Shown here: piece after piece, positions 57,176 through 64,000 of the stretch | Position numbering within the stretch: position 1 is the stretch's first letter | Layout: every line of letters begins with the position of its first letter | Origin: Tranquillimonas alkanivorans | GTDB taxonomy: Bacteria > Pseudomonadota > Alphaproteobacteria > Rhodobacterales > Rhodobacteraceae | NCBI RefSeq assembly: GCF_900115595.1 | Contig: NZ_FOXA01000003.1 | Span: forward strand, 1-64,000 | Direction of reading: 5' to 3' | DNA length: 64,000 bases | The notes under the pieces: model-generated | Seen by the model: the letters and a program-made list of their open reading frames with translations, nothing else | What the model was told of the DNA's origin: nothing | Database searches by the model: none | Translations under genes and position numbers: made by a program

Positions 57176-59095
57176 TTGGGCAACGCGAGAAATATCGCCT
57201 TCTGGGTGGTCCTGTTTCTGCTGATCCTGGCGCTGTTCAACCTGTTCTCGGGCGGGCAGTCGACCATGTCCTCGCGCTCGATCAGCTATTCCGAGTTCGT
57301 GGAGGCGGTCGAGGACGGCGAAGTGTCGTCGGTCACGCTCGACGGCGAGCGGGTGCTGTTCCGCGGCGAAGGCGGACAGGAATATTCGACCATCCGCCCC
57401 GAAGGCGCCGACATCACGGACCGGCTGATCGACCAGGGCGTGACCGTGAACGCCAAGCCGCAGGAGCAGTCGGGCTTCACCACGGTGCTCATGACCTTCC
57501 TGCCGTTCCTTCTGCTGATCGGCGTCTGGATCTATTTCATGAACCGGATGCAGGGCGGCGGACGCGGCGGCGCCATGGGCTTCGGCAAGTCCAAGGCCAA
57601 GCTGCTGACGGAAAAGCAGGGCCGTGTGACCTTCGACGACGTGGCCGGCATCGACGAGGCGAAGGACGACCTGGAAGAGATCGTCGAGTTCCTGCGCAAC
57701 CCGCAGAAGTTCTCGCGCCTGGGCGGCAAGATCCCGAAGGGCGCGCTGCTGGTGGGCCCTCCGGGCACCGGTAAGACCCTGCTTGCGCGCGCTGTCGCGG
57801 GCGAGGCGGGCGTGCCGTTCTTCACTATATCGGGCTCGGACTTTGTCGAGATGTTCGTGGGCGTCGGCGCCAGCCGCGTGCGCGACATGTTCGAGCAGGC
57901 CAAGAAGAACGCCCCCTGTATCGTCTTCATCGACGAGATCGACGCCGTGGGCCGGTCGCGTGGCGTGGGCTACGGCGGCGGCAACGACGAGCGCGAGCAG
58001 ACGCTGAACCAGCTTCTGGTCGAGATGGACGGCTTCGAGGCGAACGAGGGCATCATTATCGTAGCGGCGACCAACCGTCCCGACGTGCTGGACCCCGCGC
58101 TGCTGCGTCCGGGCCGCTTCGACCGCCAAGTGCAGGTGCCCAACCCCGACATCAAGGGGCGTGAGAAGATCCTCGGCGTCCATGCCCGCAAGGTGCCGCT
58201 GGGCCCCGACGTGGACCTGCGCATCATCGCGCGCGGCACGCCCGGCTTCTCCGGCGCAGACCTCGCCAACCTCGTGAACGAGGCGGCGCTGATGGCCGCC
58301 CGCGTGGGCCGTCGCTTCGTGACGATGGAGGATTTCGAGAACGCCAAGGACAAGGTCATGATGGGGGCCGAGCGGCGCTCGATGGTCATGACCGAGGACG
58401 AGAAGAAGCTGACCGCCTATCACGAGGCCGGTCATGCCATCGTCGGTCTGAACGTCCCGCAGCACGATCCGGTCCACAAGGCGACGATCATCCCGCGCGG
58501 CCGCGCGCTCGGCCTGGTGCTGTCGCTGCCCGAGCGTGACCAGCTTTCGGTGACCTATACCAAGTACAAGTCCAAGATCGCCATGGCGATGGGCGGCAAG
58601 GTGGCCGAGGAACTGGTGTTCGGGAAAGAGAACGTGACCTCGGGCGCGGCCTCGGACATCCAGCAGGTGACCAAGATCGCCCGCGCGATGGTCACGCAGT
58701 TCGGTTTCTCGGACGAACTCGGCAACATCGACTACGCCAACGAAGAGCAGTCGTACCTCGGCACCTACTCGCGCGGGGGCAACATCTCGCCCGAGACGCA
58801 GGAGAAGATTGACGCCGAAGTGCGCAAGATCGTCGAGGAGGGCTACGAGACCGCCAAGCGCATCCTCACCGAGAAGTCGGATGAGCATCACCGCCTGGCG
58901 CAGGGCCTGCTGGAATACGAGACGCTCACCGGCAACGAGATCCTGAAGGTCATCGCCGGCGAGGCGCTGAATCGCGGCGACGACGACGACAACATGCCGT
59001 CGCCGGGCGACAAGCCGTCGATCACGGCGATCCCGAAGACCTCGAAGCCGAAGGGGAAGCCCGACGGCGGCGGACTGGAGCCGGAGCCGACCTGA
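57176..59095 (+). CDS. ftsH: ATP-dependent zinc metalloprotease FtsH
   Basis: 639 residues from a TTG start at 57176 ([16 protein letters not shown]), five bases after GAGGAGA; the ATG at 57125 gives an unlikely extension. Two membrane helices (about 5-25, 102-122) flank a small periplasmic domain. AAA module: Walker A GPPGTGKT (194-201), Walker [17 protein letters not shown] arginines in RPGRFDRQ. Protease site HEAGH (416-420). It degrades membrane and regulatory proteins. A strong terminator follows. Confidence 0.97.
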   Translation: MGNARNIAFWVVLFLLILALFNLFSGGQSTMSSRSISYSEFVEAVEDGEVSSVTLDGERVLFRGEGGQEYSTIRPEGADITDRLIDQGVTVNAKPQEQSGFTTVLMTFLPFLLLIGVWIYFMNRMQGGGRGGAMGFGKSKAKLLTEKQGRVTFDDVAGIDEAKDDLEEIVEFLRNPQKFSRLGGKIPKGALLVGPPGTGKTLLARAVAGEAGVPFFTISGSDFVEMFVGVGASRVRDMFEQAKKNAPCIVFIDEIDAVGRSRGVGYGGGNDEREQTLNQLLVEMDGFEANEGIIIVAATNRPDVLDPALLRPGRFDRQVQVPNPDIKGREKILGVHARKVPLGPDVDLRIIARGTPGFSGADLANLVNEAALMAARVGRRFVTMEDFENAKDKVMMGAERRSMVMTEDEKKLTAYHEAGHAIVGLNVPQHDPVHKATIIPRGRALGLVLSLPERDQLSVTYTKYKSKIAMAMGGKVAEELVFGKENVTSGAASDIQQVTKIARAMVTQFGFSDELGNIDYANEEQSYLGTYSRGGNISPETQEKIDAEVRKIVEEGYETAKRILTEKSDEHHRLAQGLLEYETLTGNEILKVIAGEALNRGDDDDNMPSPGDKPSITAIPKTSKPKGKPDGGGLEPEPT

Positions 59096-59115
59096 CCCGG
59101 TCCACACACACTTGG

Positions 59116-59146
59116 AAAAGCCCCGGAGCCCCGCTCCGGGGCTTTT
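59116..59146 (+). terminator. Intrinsic terminator after ftsH
   Basis: GCCCCGGAG (59120-59128) pairs with CTCCGGGGC (59134-59142) with loop CCCCG, followed by TTTTT; an A-run on the 5' side allows use on the other strand as well. Confidence 0.93.
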
Positions 59147-59223
59147 TCTTGGACGGCACCCGCGACTCTTGTGCCGCGCGCATCCGCCGCTATCGTCGGG
59201 CGCGAGCCGAAGGAAAACCCGCC

Positions 59224-59838
59224 ATGCCTGCCCTCGTCCCCACCGACCACGTCGCCTCCATCACCTGGCTCGGCCGCGTGCCGCATCGCGAGCGGGCCGA
59301 GATCGAGTGCGAGCCGCTGCGCGAGATGCCCCTGACCTTCGCCGGCACGGCGGGCGAAACCCATGCCGGCCTCACGCGCCCCTCCTGTTCGCGCGTGCTG
59401 GCCCTTTACGAGCGGGGGACCGAGATCAGGAACACCCGCCAGTTGTCCCTCATCAGCGCCGAGGAACTGGCCGGGATTGCCGCCGATCTGGGGCTCGACG
59501 AGCTGGACCCGGCGTGGCTGGGGGCGTCGGTGGTGGTCGAGGGGATCCTCGACTTCAGCCACCTGCCGCCCGCTTCGCGCCTGCAAGGCCCGGACGGGAC
59601 GACCCTTACGGTTGACGTGCAGAACGGCCCCTGCCAGTTCCCCGCCAAGACGATCGACGCCGCGCGCCCCGGCTACGGCAAGCGCTTCAAGCCAGTGGCC
59701 GAAGGACGGCGCGGCGTCACTGCCTGGGTCGAGCGCGAGGGCACGCTGCGGGTGGGCGAGGCGCTCAGGCTCTTCGTGCCCGAGCAGCGGGCCTGGCAGC
59801 CCGAGATGCAAAGGCCGCCCGCGATGCGGACGGCCTGA
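59224..59838 (+). CDS. MOSC-domain protein
   Basis: 204 residues from the ATG at 59224 after AAGGAAAA. MOSC features: GLTRPSCSRVLALYERGTEIRNTRQLSLIS and a Cys in NGPCQFPAKTI. The MOSC domain is related to the C-terminal domain of molybdenum cofactor sulfurase and binds Moco or sulfur carriers. It matches the presence of several molybdopterin-related proteins. Independent of ftsH, with its own start after the terminator. Confidence 0.87.
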   Translation: MPALVPTDHVASITWLGRVPHRERAEIECEPLREMPLTFAGTAGETHAGLTRPSCSRVLALYERGTEIRNTRQLSLISAEELAGIAADLGLDELDPAWLGASVVVEGILDFSHLPPASRLQGPDGTTLTVDVQNGPCQFPAKTIDAARPGYGKRFKPVAEGRRGVTAWVEREGTLRVGEALRLFVPEQRAWQPEMQRPPAMRTA

Positions 59839-59859
59839 CAGGTCGATCGGAGCCGTGCC

Positions 59860-60684
59860 TCAGAACGGCTGTTCGAACCGGTAAAACACCACCGGCGCTC
59901 CGACCTCGGCTGCGGCGGCGCTTCGCGCGTCGCCGTCCGACGCCTCGGGGTCTTGCGAATCGGCCATGGTATCGGCCTCCACGCCCCAGGCCTCGGCCTG
60001 ATCCAGCGCCTCGTACGTGCGCACCTCGCCCCACTTGGCGTACTCCTCGGAACTGATGCCGCCCGAGGCGTCCTCGTCCAGCGTCTCGAAGTCGCGGCTC
60101 AGGGTGCGGCTGATGTCGGTGTCCACGACTGCCGTGTCGACATACTCTTCCTCGGTCAGCACCTCGTCGCGGTTGTCGTCCAGCCGCACGAACAGCAGCC
60201 TGGCGCGTGCCGCCAGTTCGTCGGCGCCCATGCCCGCCGACTCGGCGCCCTCGGGCAGGAAGACGAACAGCGGGTAGTCGTCGGGTGTCATGTCGCCGGT
60301 CACCTGCTCGATGCGCGTGGTCGTCGCGGCACGGTACTCCGCCGCCGTCACGCGCCCGTCGTCGTCGATGTCCATGTCGGCGAAGCTGTCAGGCGTACGG
60401 GGGTTGTAGGCCTCGTTCTGCTGCGCGGCCTGCATGCGGCAGTCGGAATACTCCGACTTCAGCACGGTGCCGTCCTCGTCCGCGTCCAGCGCAGCGAACT
60501 CGCGGCGCTGCATCTCGGCCACCTCGTCGCGGTCGAGGTTGCCGTCATTGTCGAGGTCGGCAAGCTCGAACCCGGCTTGGCAGAAGCCTTGGGCCGCCGT
60601 CTCCGGCATGTGCTGCTCCGCCAATGCCGGGACGGTGCCCAGCGTGAGGGCAAGGGCGAGAGCCGATGTCGTGGCGCGTGTCAT
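59860..60684 (-). CDS. Exported EF-hand calcium-binding protein
   Basis: 274 residues from the ATG at 60684 with signal peptide ([22 protein letters not shown]). EF-hand loops: [36 protein letters not shown], and weaker [12 protein letters not shown] and [12 protein letters not shown]. It probably binds Ca2+ in the periplasm. Function unknown; no enzyme partner. The coding order with the 24-residue peptide upstream is unexplained. Confidence 0.85.
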   Translation of the reverse strand: MTRATTSALALALTLGTVPALAEQHMPETAAQGFCQAGFELADLDNDGNLDRDEVAEMQRREFAALDADEDGTVLKSEYSDCRMQAAQQNEAYNPRTPDSFADMDIDDDGRVTAAEYRAATTTRIEQVTGDMTPDDYPLFVFLPEGAESAGMGADELAARARLLFVRLDDNRDEVLTEEEYVDTAVVDTDISRTLSRDFETLDEDASGGISSEEYAKWGEVRTYEALDQAEAWGVEADTMADSQDPEASDGDARSAAAAEVGAPVVFYRFEQPF

Positions 60685-60801
60685 GTCGCTCCTCCGTTCA
60701 TGTCGCCGCCGCGCGGGGCGGCTGAGGCGGTCTGTTCGGAAAACACGGGCGGCGGCGGGCCTGTTCCGGCCGCGCCGCCGCCCCGCCTGCACTGCTCCGC
60801 C

Positions 60802-60876
60802 TCAGATGAGGAGAAGCGCCGACAGGCTGACGCCCACCAGGAATCCGGCGTGGATGGCAAGTGTTGCGCTTTTCAT
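60802..60876 (-). CDS. Very small membrane peptide, 24 residues
   Basis: ATG at 60876, reading [20 protein letters not shown] then LLLI, stop at 60802. It is preceded by GGGAGAG at six bases from the ATG, a proper ribosome site, and is one hydrophobic helix. It lies upstream of the EF-hand gene in the same direction. It is shorter than most gene finders accept. Coding potential is supported only by the ribosome site and clean helix. Confidence 0.45.
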   Translation of the reverse strand: MKSATLAIHAGFLVGVSLSALLLI

Positions 60877-61072
60877 CGTGACTCTCCCGTCATGTTGCGT
60901 CCCCAACGCGCATGCCTGTGGATCGTTTCGTGGAAAGGTGGAAAAGCCTGCCTGACGTCCCGCCCTCGCCGGGACGCATCCGGTGGCGGATGCGTCGCAA
61001 TTTCCCTCACGCGACCCGCCCCTTCCGCGTTACGAGAGGGCAGGGATCACCGGCGCGAGAGGGAGGAGCCAC

Positions 61073-62749
61073 GTGGCACACAAGACGGACATCGAGATCG
61101 CGCGGGAGGCCGACAAGCGCCCGATCCAGCAGATCGGCGAGCGGCTGGGCATTCCATCCGAGCACCTGCTGCCCTACGGCCACGACAAGGCGAAGGTCAG
61201 CCAGGACTTCATCGACAGCGTGCAGGACCGCCCGCAGGGCAAGCTGATCCTCGTCACCGCGATCAACCCGACGCCCGCGGGCGAGGGCAAGACCACCACG
61301 ACCGTGGGGCTGGGCGACGGGCTCAACGCCATCGGCAAGAACGCGGCCATCTGCATCCGCGAGGCCTCTCTGGGGCCCAACTTCGGGATGAAGGGGGGCG
61401 CGGCCGGCGGCGGATATGCGCAGATCGTGCCGATGGAGGACATGAACCTTCACTTCACCGGCGATTTCCACGCGATCACCAGCGCCCACAACCTGCTGTC
61501 GGCGATGATCGACAACCACATCTACTGGGGCAACGAACAGGAGATCGACGTCCGCCGCGTCGTCTGGCGGCGGGTGATGGACATGAACGACCGCGCGCTC
61601 CGGCAGGTCGTCACCTCGCTCGGCGGCGTCGCCAACGGCTTTCCGGCCGAAAACGGCTTCGACATCACCGTGGCGTCCGAGGTCATGGCGATCCTGTGCC
61701 TGGCCAAGGACCTCAAGGATCTCGAACGCCGGCTGGGCGACATGATCGTGGCCTACCGGCGCGACAAGTCACCCGTCTTCGCCCGCGATATCAAGGCCGA
61801 CGGCGCGATGACGGTGCTTCTGAAGGACGCGATGCAGCCCAACCTCGTCCAGACGCTCGAGAACAACCCCGCCTTCGTCCACGGCGGCCCCTTCGCCAAC
61901 ATCGCGCACGGTTGCAACTCGGTCATCGCCACGACCACCGCGCTTCGGCTGGCGGATTACGTGGTGACCGAGGCCGGCTTCGGCGCCGACCTCGGGGCCG
62001 AGAAGTTCATGGACATCAAGTGCCGCAAGGCGGGTCTGTCGCCGGCCTGCGTGGTGCTGGTCGCCACGGTGCGCGCGATGAAGATGAACGGCGGCGTGGC
62101 GAAAGACGACCTGGGCACCGAGAACGTGGCCGCGGTGAAGTCTGGCTGCGCCAACCTCGGGCGGCATATCGAGAACCTCAAGACCTTCGGCGTGCCGGTC
62201 GTGGTGGCCATCAACCACTTCGCCGGCGACACGGACGCCGAGATCGCGCAGGTGCAGGAATTCGTCACCAGCCAGGGCAGCGAAGCGTTCGTCTGCAAGC
62301 ATTGGGCGCAGGGCAGCGCTGGGATCGAGCCGCTCGCCACCCGCGTGGCCGAGATCGCGGATTCGGGCCGCGCCAACTTCGCCCCGCTCTACGGCGACGA
62401 CATGAGTCTGTTCGACAAGATCGACACCATCGCCCGGCGCATCTATCGCGCCGACGAAATCCTGGCCGACCAGAAGGTGCGCGACCAGCTGCGCGAGTGG
62501 GAGGCGCAGGGCTACGGCAACCTGCCCGTCTGCATGGCGAAGACGCAGTACTCGTTCACCACCGATCCCAGCCGCCGCGGTGCGCCCACCGGTCACTCGG
62601 TTCCCATCCGCGAGGTACGGCTGTCGGCGGGGGCGGGCTTCGTCGTGGTGATCTGCGGCGAGATCATGACCATGCCCGGCCTGCCGCGCCGCCCGTCAGC
62701 CGAGGCGATCCGGCTGAACGAGGCGGGGCAGATCGAAGGGTTGTTCTGA
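61073..62749 (+). CDS. fhs: Formate-tetrahydrofolate ligase
   Basis: 558 residues from a GTG at 61073 with GGGAGGAG upstream; the ATG at 60983 gives an unlikely extension. [18 protein letters not shown] is the ATP-binding loop, [19 protein letters not shown] is the folate/ATP site. It activates formate to 10-formyl-tetrahydrofolate and works with FolD next to it. C1 units may arise from methyl groups (DmdA-like) or formate. Confidence 0.97.
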   Translation: MAHKTDIEIAREADKRPIQQIGERLGIPSEHLLPYGHDKAKVSQDFIDSVQDRPQGKLILVTAINPTPAGEGKTTTTVGLGDGLNAIGKNAAICIREASLGPNFGMKGGAAGGGYAQIVPMEDMNLHFTGDFHAITSAHNLLSAMIDNHIYWGNEQEIDVRRVVWRRVMDMNDRALRQVVTSLGGVANGFPAENGFDITVASEVMAILCLAKDLKDLERRLGDMIVAYRRDKSPVFARDIKADGAMTVLLKDAMQPNLVQTLENNPAFVHGGPFANIAHGCNSVIATTTALRLADYVVTEAGFGADLGAEKFMDIKCRKAGLSPACVVLVATVRAMKMNGGVAKDDLGTENVAAVKSGCANLGRHIENLKTFGVPVVVAINHFAGDTDAEIAQVQEFVTSQGSEAFVCKHWAQGSAGIEPLATRVAEIADSGRANFAPLYGDDMSLFDKIDTIARRIYRADEILADQKVRDQLREWEAQGYGNLPVCMAKTQYSFTTDPSRRGAPTGHSVPIREVRLSAGAGFVVVICGEIMTMPGLPRRPSAEAIRLNEAGQIEGLF

Positions 62750-62808
62750 CGGGGCCGACCGTACATTTATGGCCTGAAAATGCACATGTTGTACAACCCG
62801 AGGACGCC

Positions 62809-63702
62809 ATGACCGCCACCATCATCGACGGCAAAGCTTACGCGGCGACGATACGAGAGAAGGTGGCGGCCCATGTCGCACGCCTGAAGGACGAGATGGA
62901 CATCACCCCCGGCCTCGCCGTGGTGCTGGTGGGCGAGGACCCGGCAAGCCAGGTCTATGTCCGCTCGAAGGGGCGCATGACGGTCGAAGCCGGGATGCAG
63001 AGCTTCGAGCACCGCCTGGCCGAGGACACGGAGGAGCAGGAACTGCTCGGCCTGATCCAGCACCTCAACGCCGACCCGCAGGTGCACGGCATACTCGTGC
63101 AACTCCCGTTGCCCGCGCACATGAACTCGGACCTCGTCATCAACGCGGTGGACCCCACGAAGGACGTGGACGGCTTCCATATCTTGAACGTGGGCCGCGT
63201 GGCGACGGGGCAGGCGGCGATGGTGCCCTGCACGCCGCTGGGCTGCCTGATGCTGTTGCGCCAGCAGCTCGGCTCGCTCGAGGGGAAGGAGGCCGTGGTG
63301 ATCGGCCGCTCGAACATCGTCGGCAAACCCATGGCGCAGCTTTTGCTGGGCGACAGCGCGACGGTGACGGTGGCGCATTCCCGTACGCAGAACCTGCCCG
63401 AGGTGGTCCGCCGCGCCGACATCGTCGTGGCCGCCGTGGGTCGGCCCGGCATGGTCACGGGCGACTGGATCAAGCCCGGCGCGACGGTGATCGACGTGGG
63501 CATCAACCGGGTCGACGCCGGCGGCGGCAAGACGCGGCTGGTGGGCGACTGCGACTTCGATAGCGTGTCCGAGGTCGCCGGCGCGATCACGCCGGTGCCG
63601 GGCGGCGTGGGCCCGATGACCATCGCCTGCCTGCTGGCCAACACCCTGACGGCGGCCTGCCGCACCCACGGCCTGCCCGAGCCCGAGGGCCTGACCGCCT
63701 GA
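62809..63702 (+). CDS. folD: Methylene-tetrahydrofolate dehydrogenase / methenyl-tetrahydrofolate cyclohydrolase
   Basis: 297 residues from the ATG at 62809. Features: [19 protein letters not shown] (catalytic region with Lys), [32 protein letters not shown] (NADP site) and [12 protein letters not shown]. It interconverts methylene- and formyl-tetrahydrofolate. It follows fhs by 60 bases; between them is GTTGTACAAC (62788-62797), a short palindrome. Confidence 0.97.
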   Translation: MTATIIDGKAYAATIREKVAAHVARLKDEMDITPGLAVVLVGEDPASQVYVRSKGRMTVEAGMQSFEHRLAEDTEEQELLGLIQHLNADPQVHGILVQLPLPAHMNSDLVINAVDPTKDVDGFHILNVGRVATGQAAMVPCTPLGCLMLLRQQLGSLEGKEAVVIGRSNIVGKPMAQLLLGDSATVTVAHSRTQNLPEVVRRADIVVAAVGRPGMVTGDWIKPGATVIDVGINRVDAGGGKTRLVGDCDFDSVSEVAGAITPVPGGVGPMTIACLLANTLTAACRTHGLPEPEGLTA

Positions 63703-63705
63703 GGC

Positions 63706-64000
63706 TCAGGGCATCAGCGCGTAACCCCGAAGCTGGAGGTCGGCGAGCGTCGTCATAGCCGACACCGACACGTCCACCGGGTCGAGCACGTCGTCCGGCG
63801 TGAAGCCGGACGCGGTCAGCGACTGCCCGCAGACCACCACGTCGACGCCGTAGCGTTCCAGCGCGATGATGAGACCCTCGTTCGGGTTGTCCGTGCCGTA
63901 GCGCGCCCGGTAGGCGGCGTCGGTGACGATCGCCGGGGTCGCGGCGGCGTGCAGCACGGCGACGAGGTCGGAATCCGAAGGCTCCATCTGCGACTGCGCC
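63706..64000 (-). CDS. DsrE/DsrF-like family protein (5' end outside window)
   Basis: The visible 98 residues end at a stop at 63706. The frame is open to the right edge past an internal ATG at 63987, so the true start probably lies outside. NEGLIIALERYGVDVVVCGQSLTASGF is typical of DsrE-like proteins with a Cys in the sulfur-relay position (VVCGQS). They carry or sense sulfur, but many are of unknown role. It faces folD, three bases between stops. Confidence 0.7.
   Translation of the reverse strand, partial: AQSQMEPSDSDLVAVLHAAATPAIVTDAAYRARYGTDNPNEGLIIALERYGVDVVVCGQSLTASGFTPDDVLDPVDVSVSAMTTLADLQLRGYALMP

Noticed and set aside
57029-59107. 692-codon open frame antisense to ftsH
   Set aside because: It covers ftsH on the other strand; composition is the mirror of ftsH codons and it has no domain. 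High GC makes long antisense frames common here.

Overview
The window looks like a chromosome-type stretch from a high-GC marine Rhodobacteraceae (Roseobacter-like alphaproteobacterium) able to make a purple-bacterial type-II photosynthetic reaction centre. Evidence includes PufL/M/C and PuhA/B/C, a SoeABC sulfite dehydrogenase, a DmdA-like demethylase, the order ybgC-tolQRAB-pal-cpoB-tilS-ftsH, HWE-type kinases and a KaiC-like ATPase. I see no rRNA, tRNA, CRISPR, prophage, transposase or replication origin. The assignment to a family is by gene content, not by a search.

Layout. 0-8 kb: the start of an aldehyde dehydrogenase (probably GabD), a hybrid histidine kinase translationally coupled to a small exported SUOX-fold protein, a divergent LuxR-type response regulator, and the bacterial NHEJ pair ku-ligD. 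8.3-13.4 kb: an isolated reaction-centre module, pufLMC (+) facing puhCBA (-), with no light-harvesting 1 genes (pufBA), pufQ/X, bch or crt genes in the window; both promoters carry a TGT-N12-ACA palindrome of the PpsR/CrtJ type. 13.5-18.6 kb: hemP, a KaiC-like ATPase overlapping an HWE-type kinase, and a large membrane-anchored coiled-coil protein. 18.6-27.5 kb: fatty-acid beta-oxidation genes with two MerR-type regulators. 27.6-34.5 kb: two thioesterases, a MATE exporter, a DmdA-like GcvT-fold enzyme, leuA with a Leu-rich (apparently leaderless) leader peptide, and galM. 34.6-42.5 kb: soeABC, then a galactose-type sugar oxidation operon (dehydrogenase, dgoK, dgoA, lactonase). 42.7-47.1 kb: a HAD hydrolase and a tungstate ABC transporter with an HTH/binding-protein regulator. 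47.2-49.4 kb: a ferritin-like protein and a LOV blue-light histidine kinase with a single-domain response regulator. 49.5-59.1 kb: tol-pal, tilS and ftsH. 59.2-64 kb: MOSC protein, EF-hand protein, a 24-residue membrane peptide, fhs-folD and the end of a DsrE-like gene.

How the parts fit. The reaction-centre module holds a complete core (L, M, H, tetraheme cytochrome) plus two assembly factors, with every cofactor ligand I checked present, so it looks functional; antenna and pigment genes must lie elsewhere or be missing. Light and stress signalling genes (LOV kinase, KaiC-like/HWE pair) lie in the same window. Sulfur and C1 genes (DmdA-like, soeABC, fhs, folD) fit a lifestyle using organosulfur compounds, and the tungstate transporter, MOSC and SUOX-fold proteins fit use of molybdopterin enzymes.

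The most notable observation is the separate reaction-centre module without LH1. Secondary ones are the leuA leader peptide, the PpsR-like sites, the KaiC-like protein with an altered first-domain catalytic pair, and the LOV kinase.
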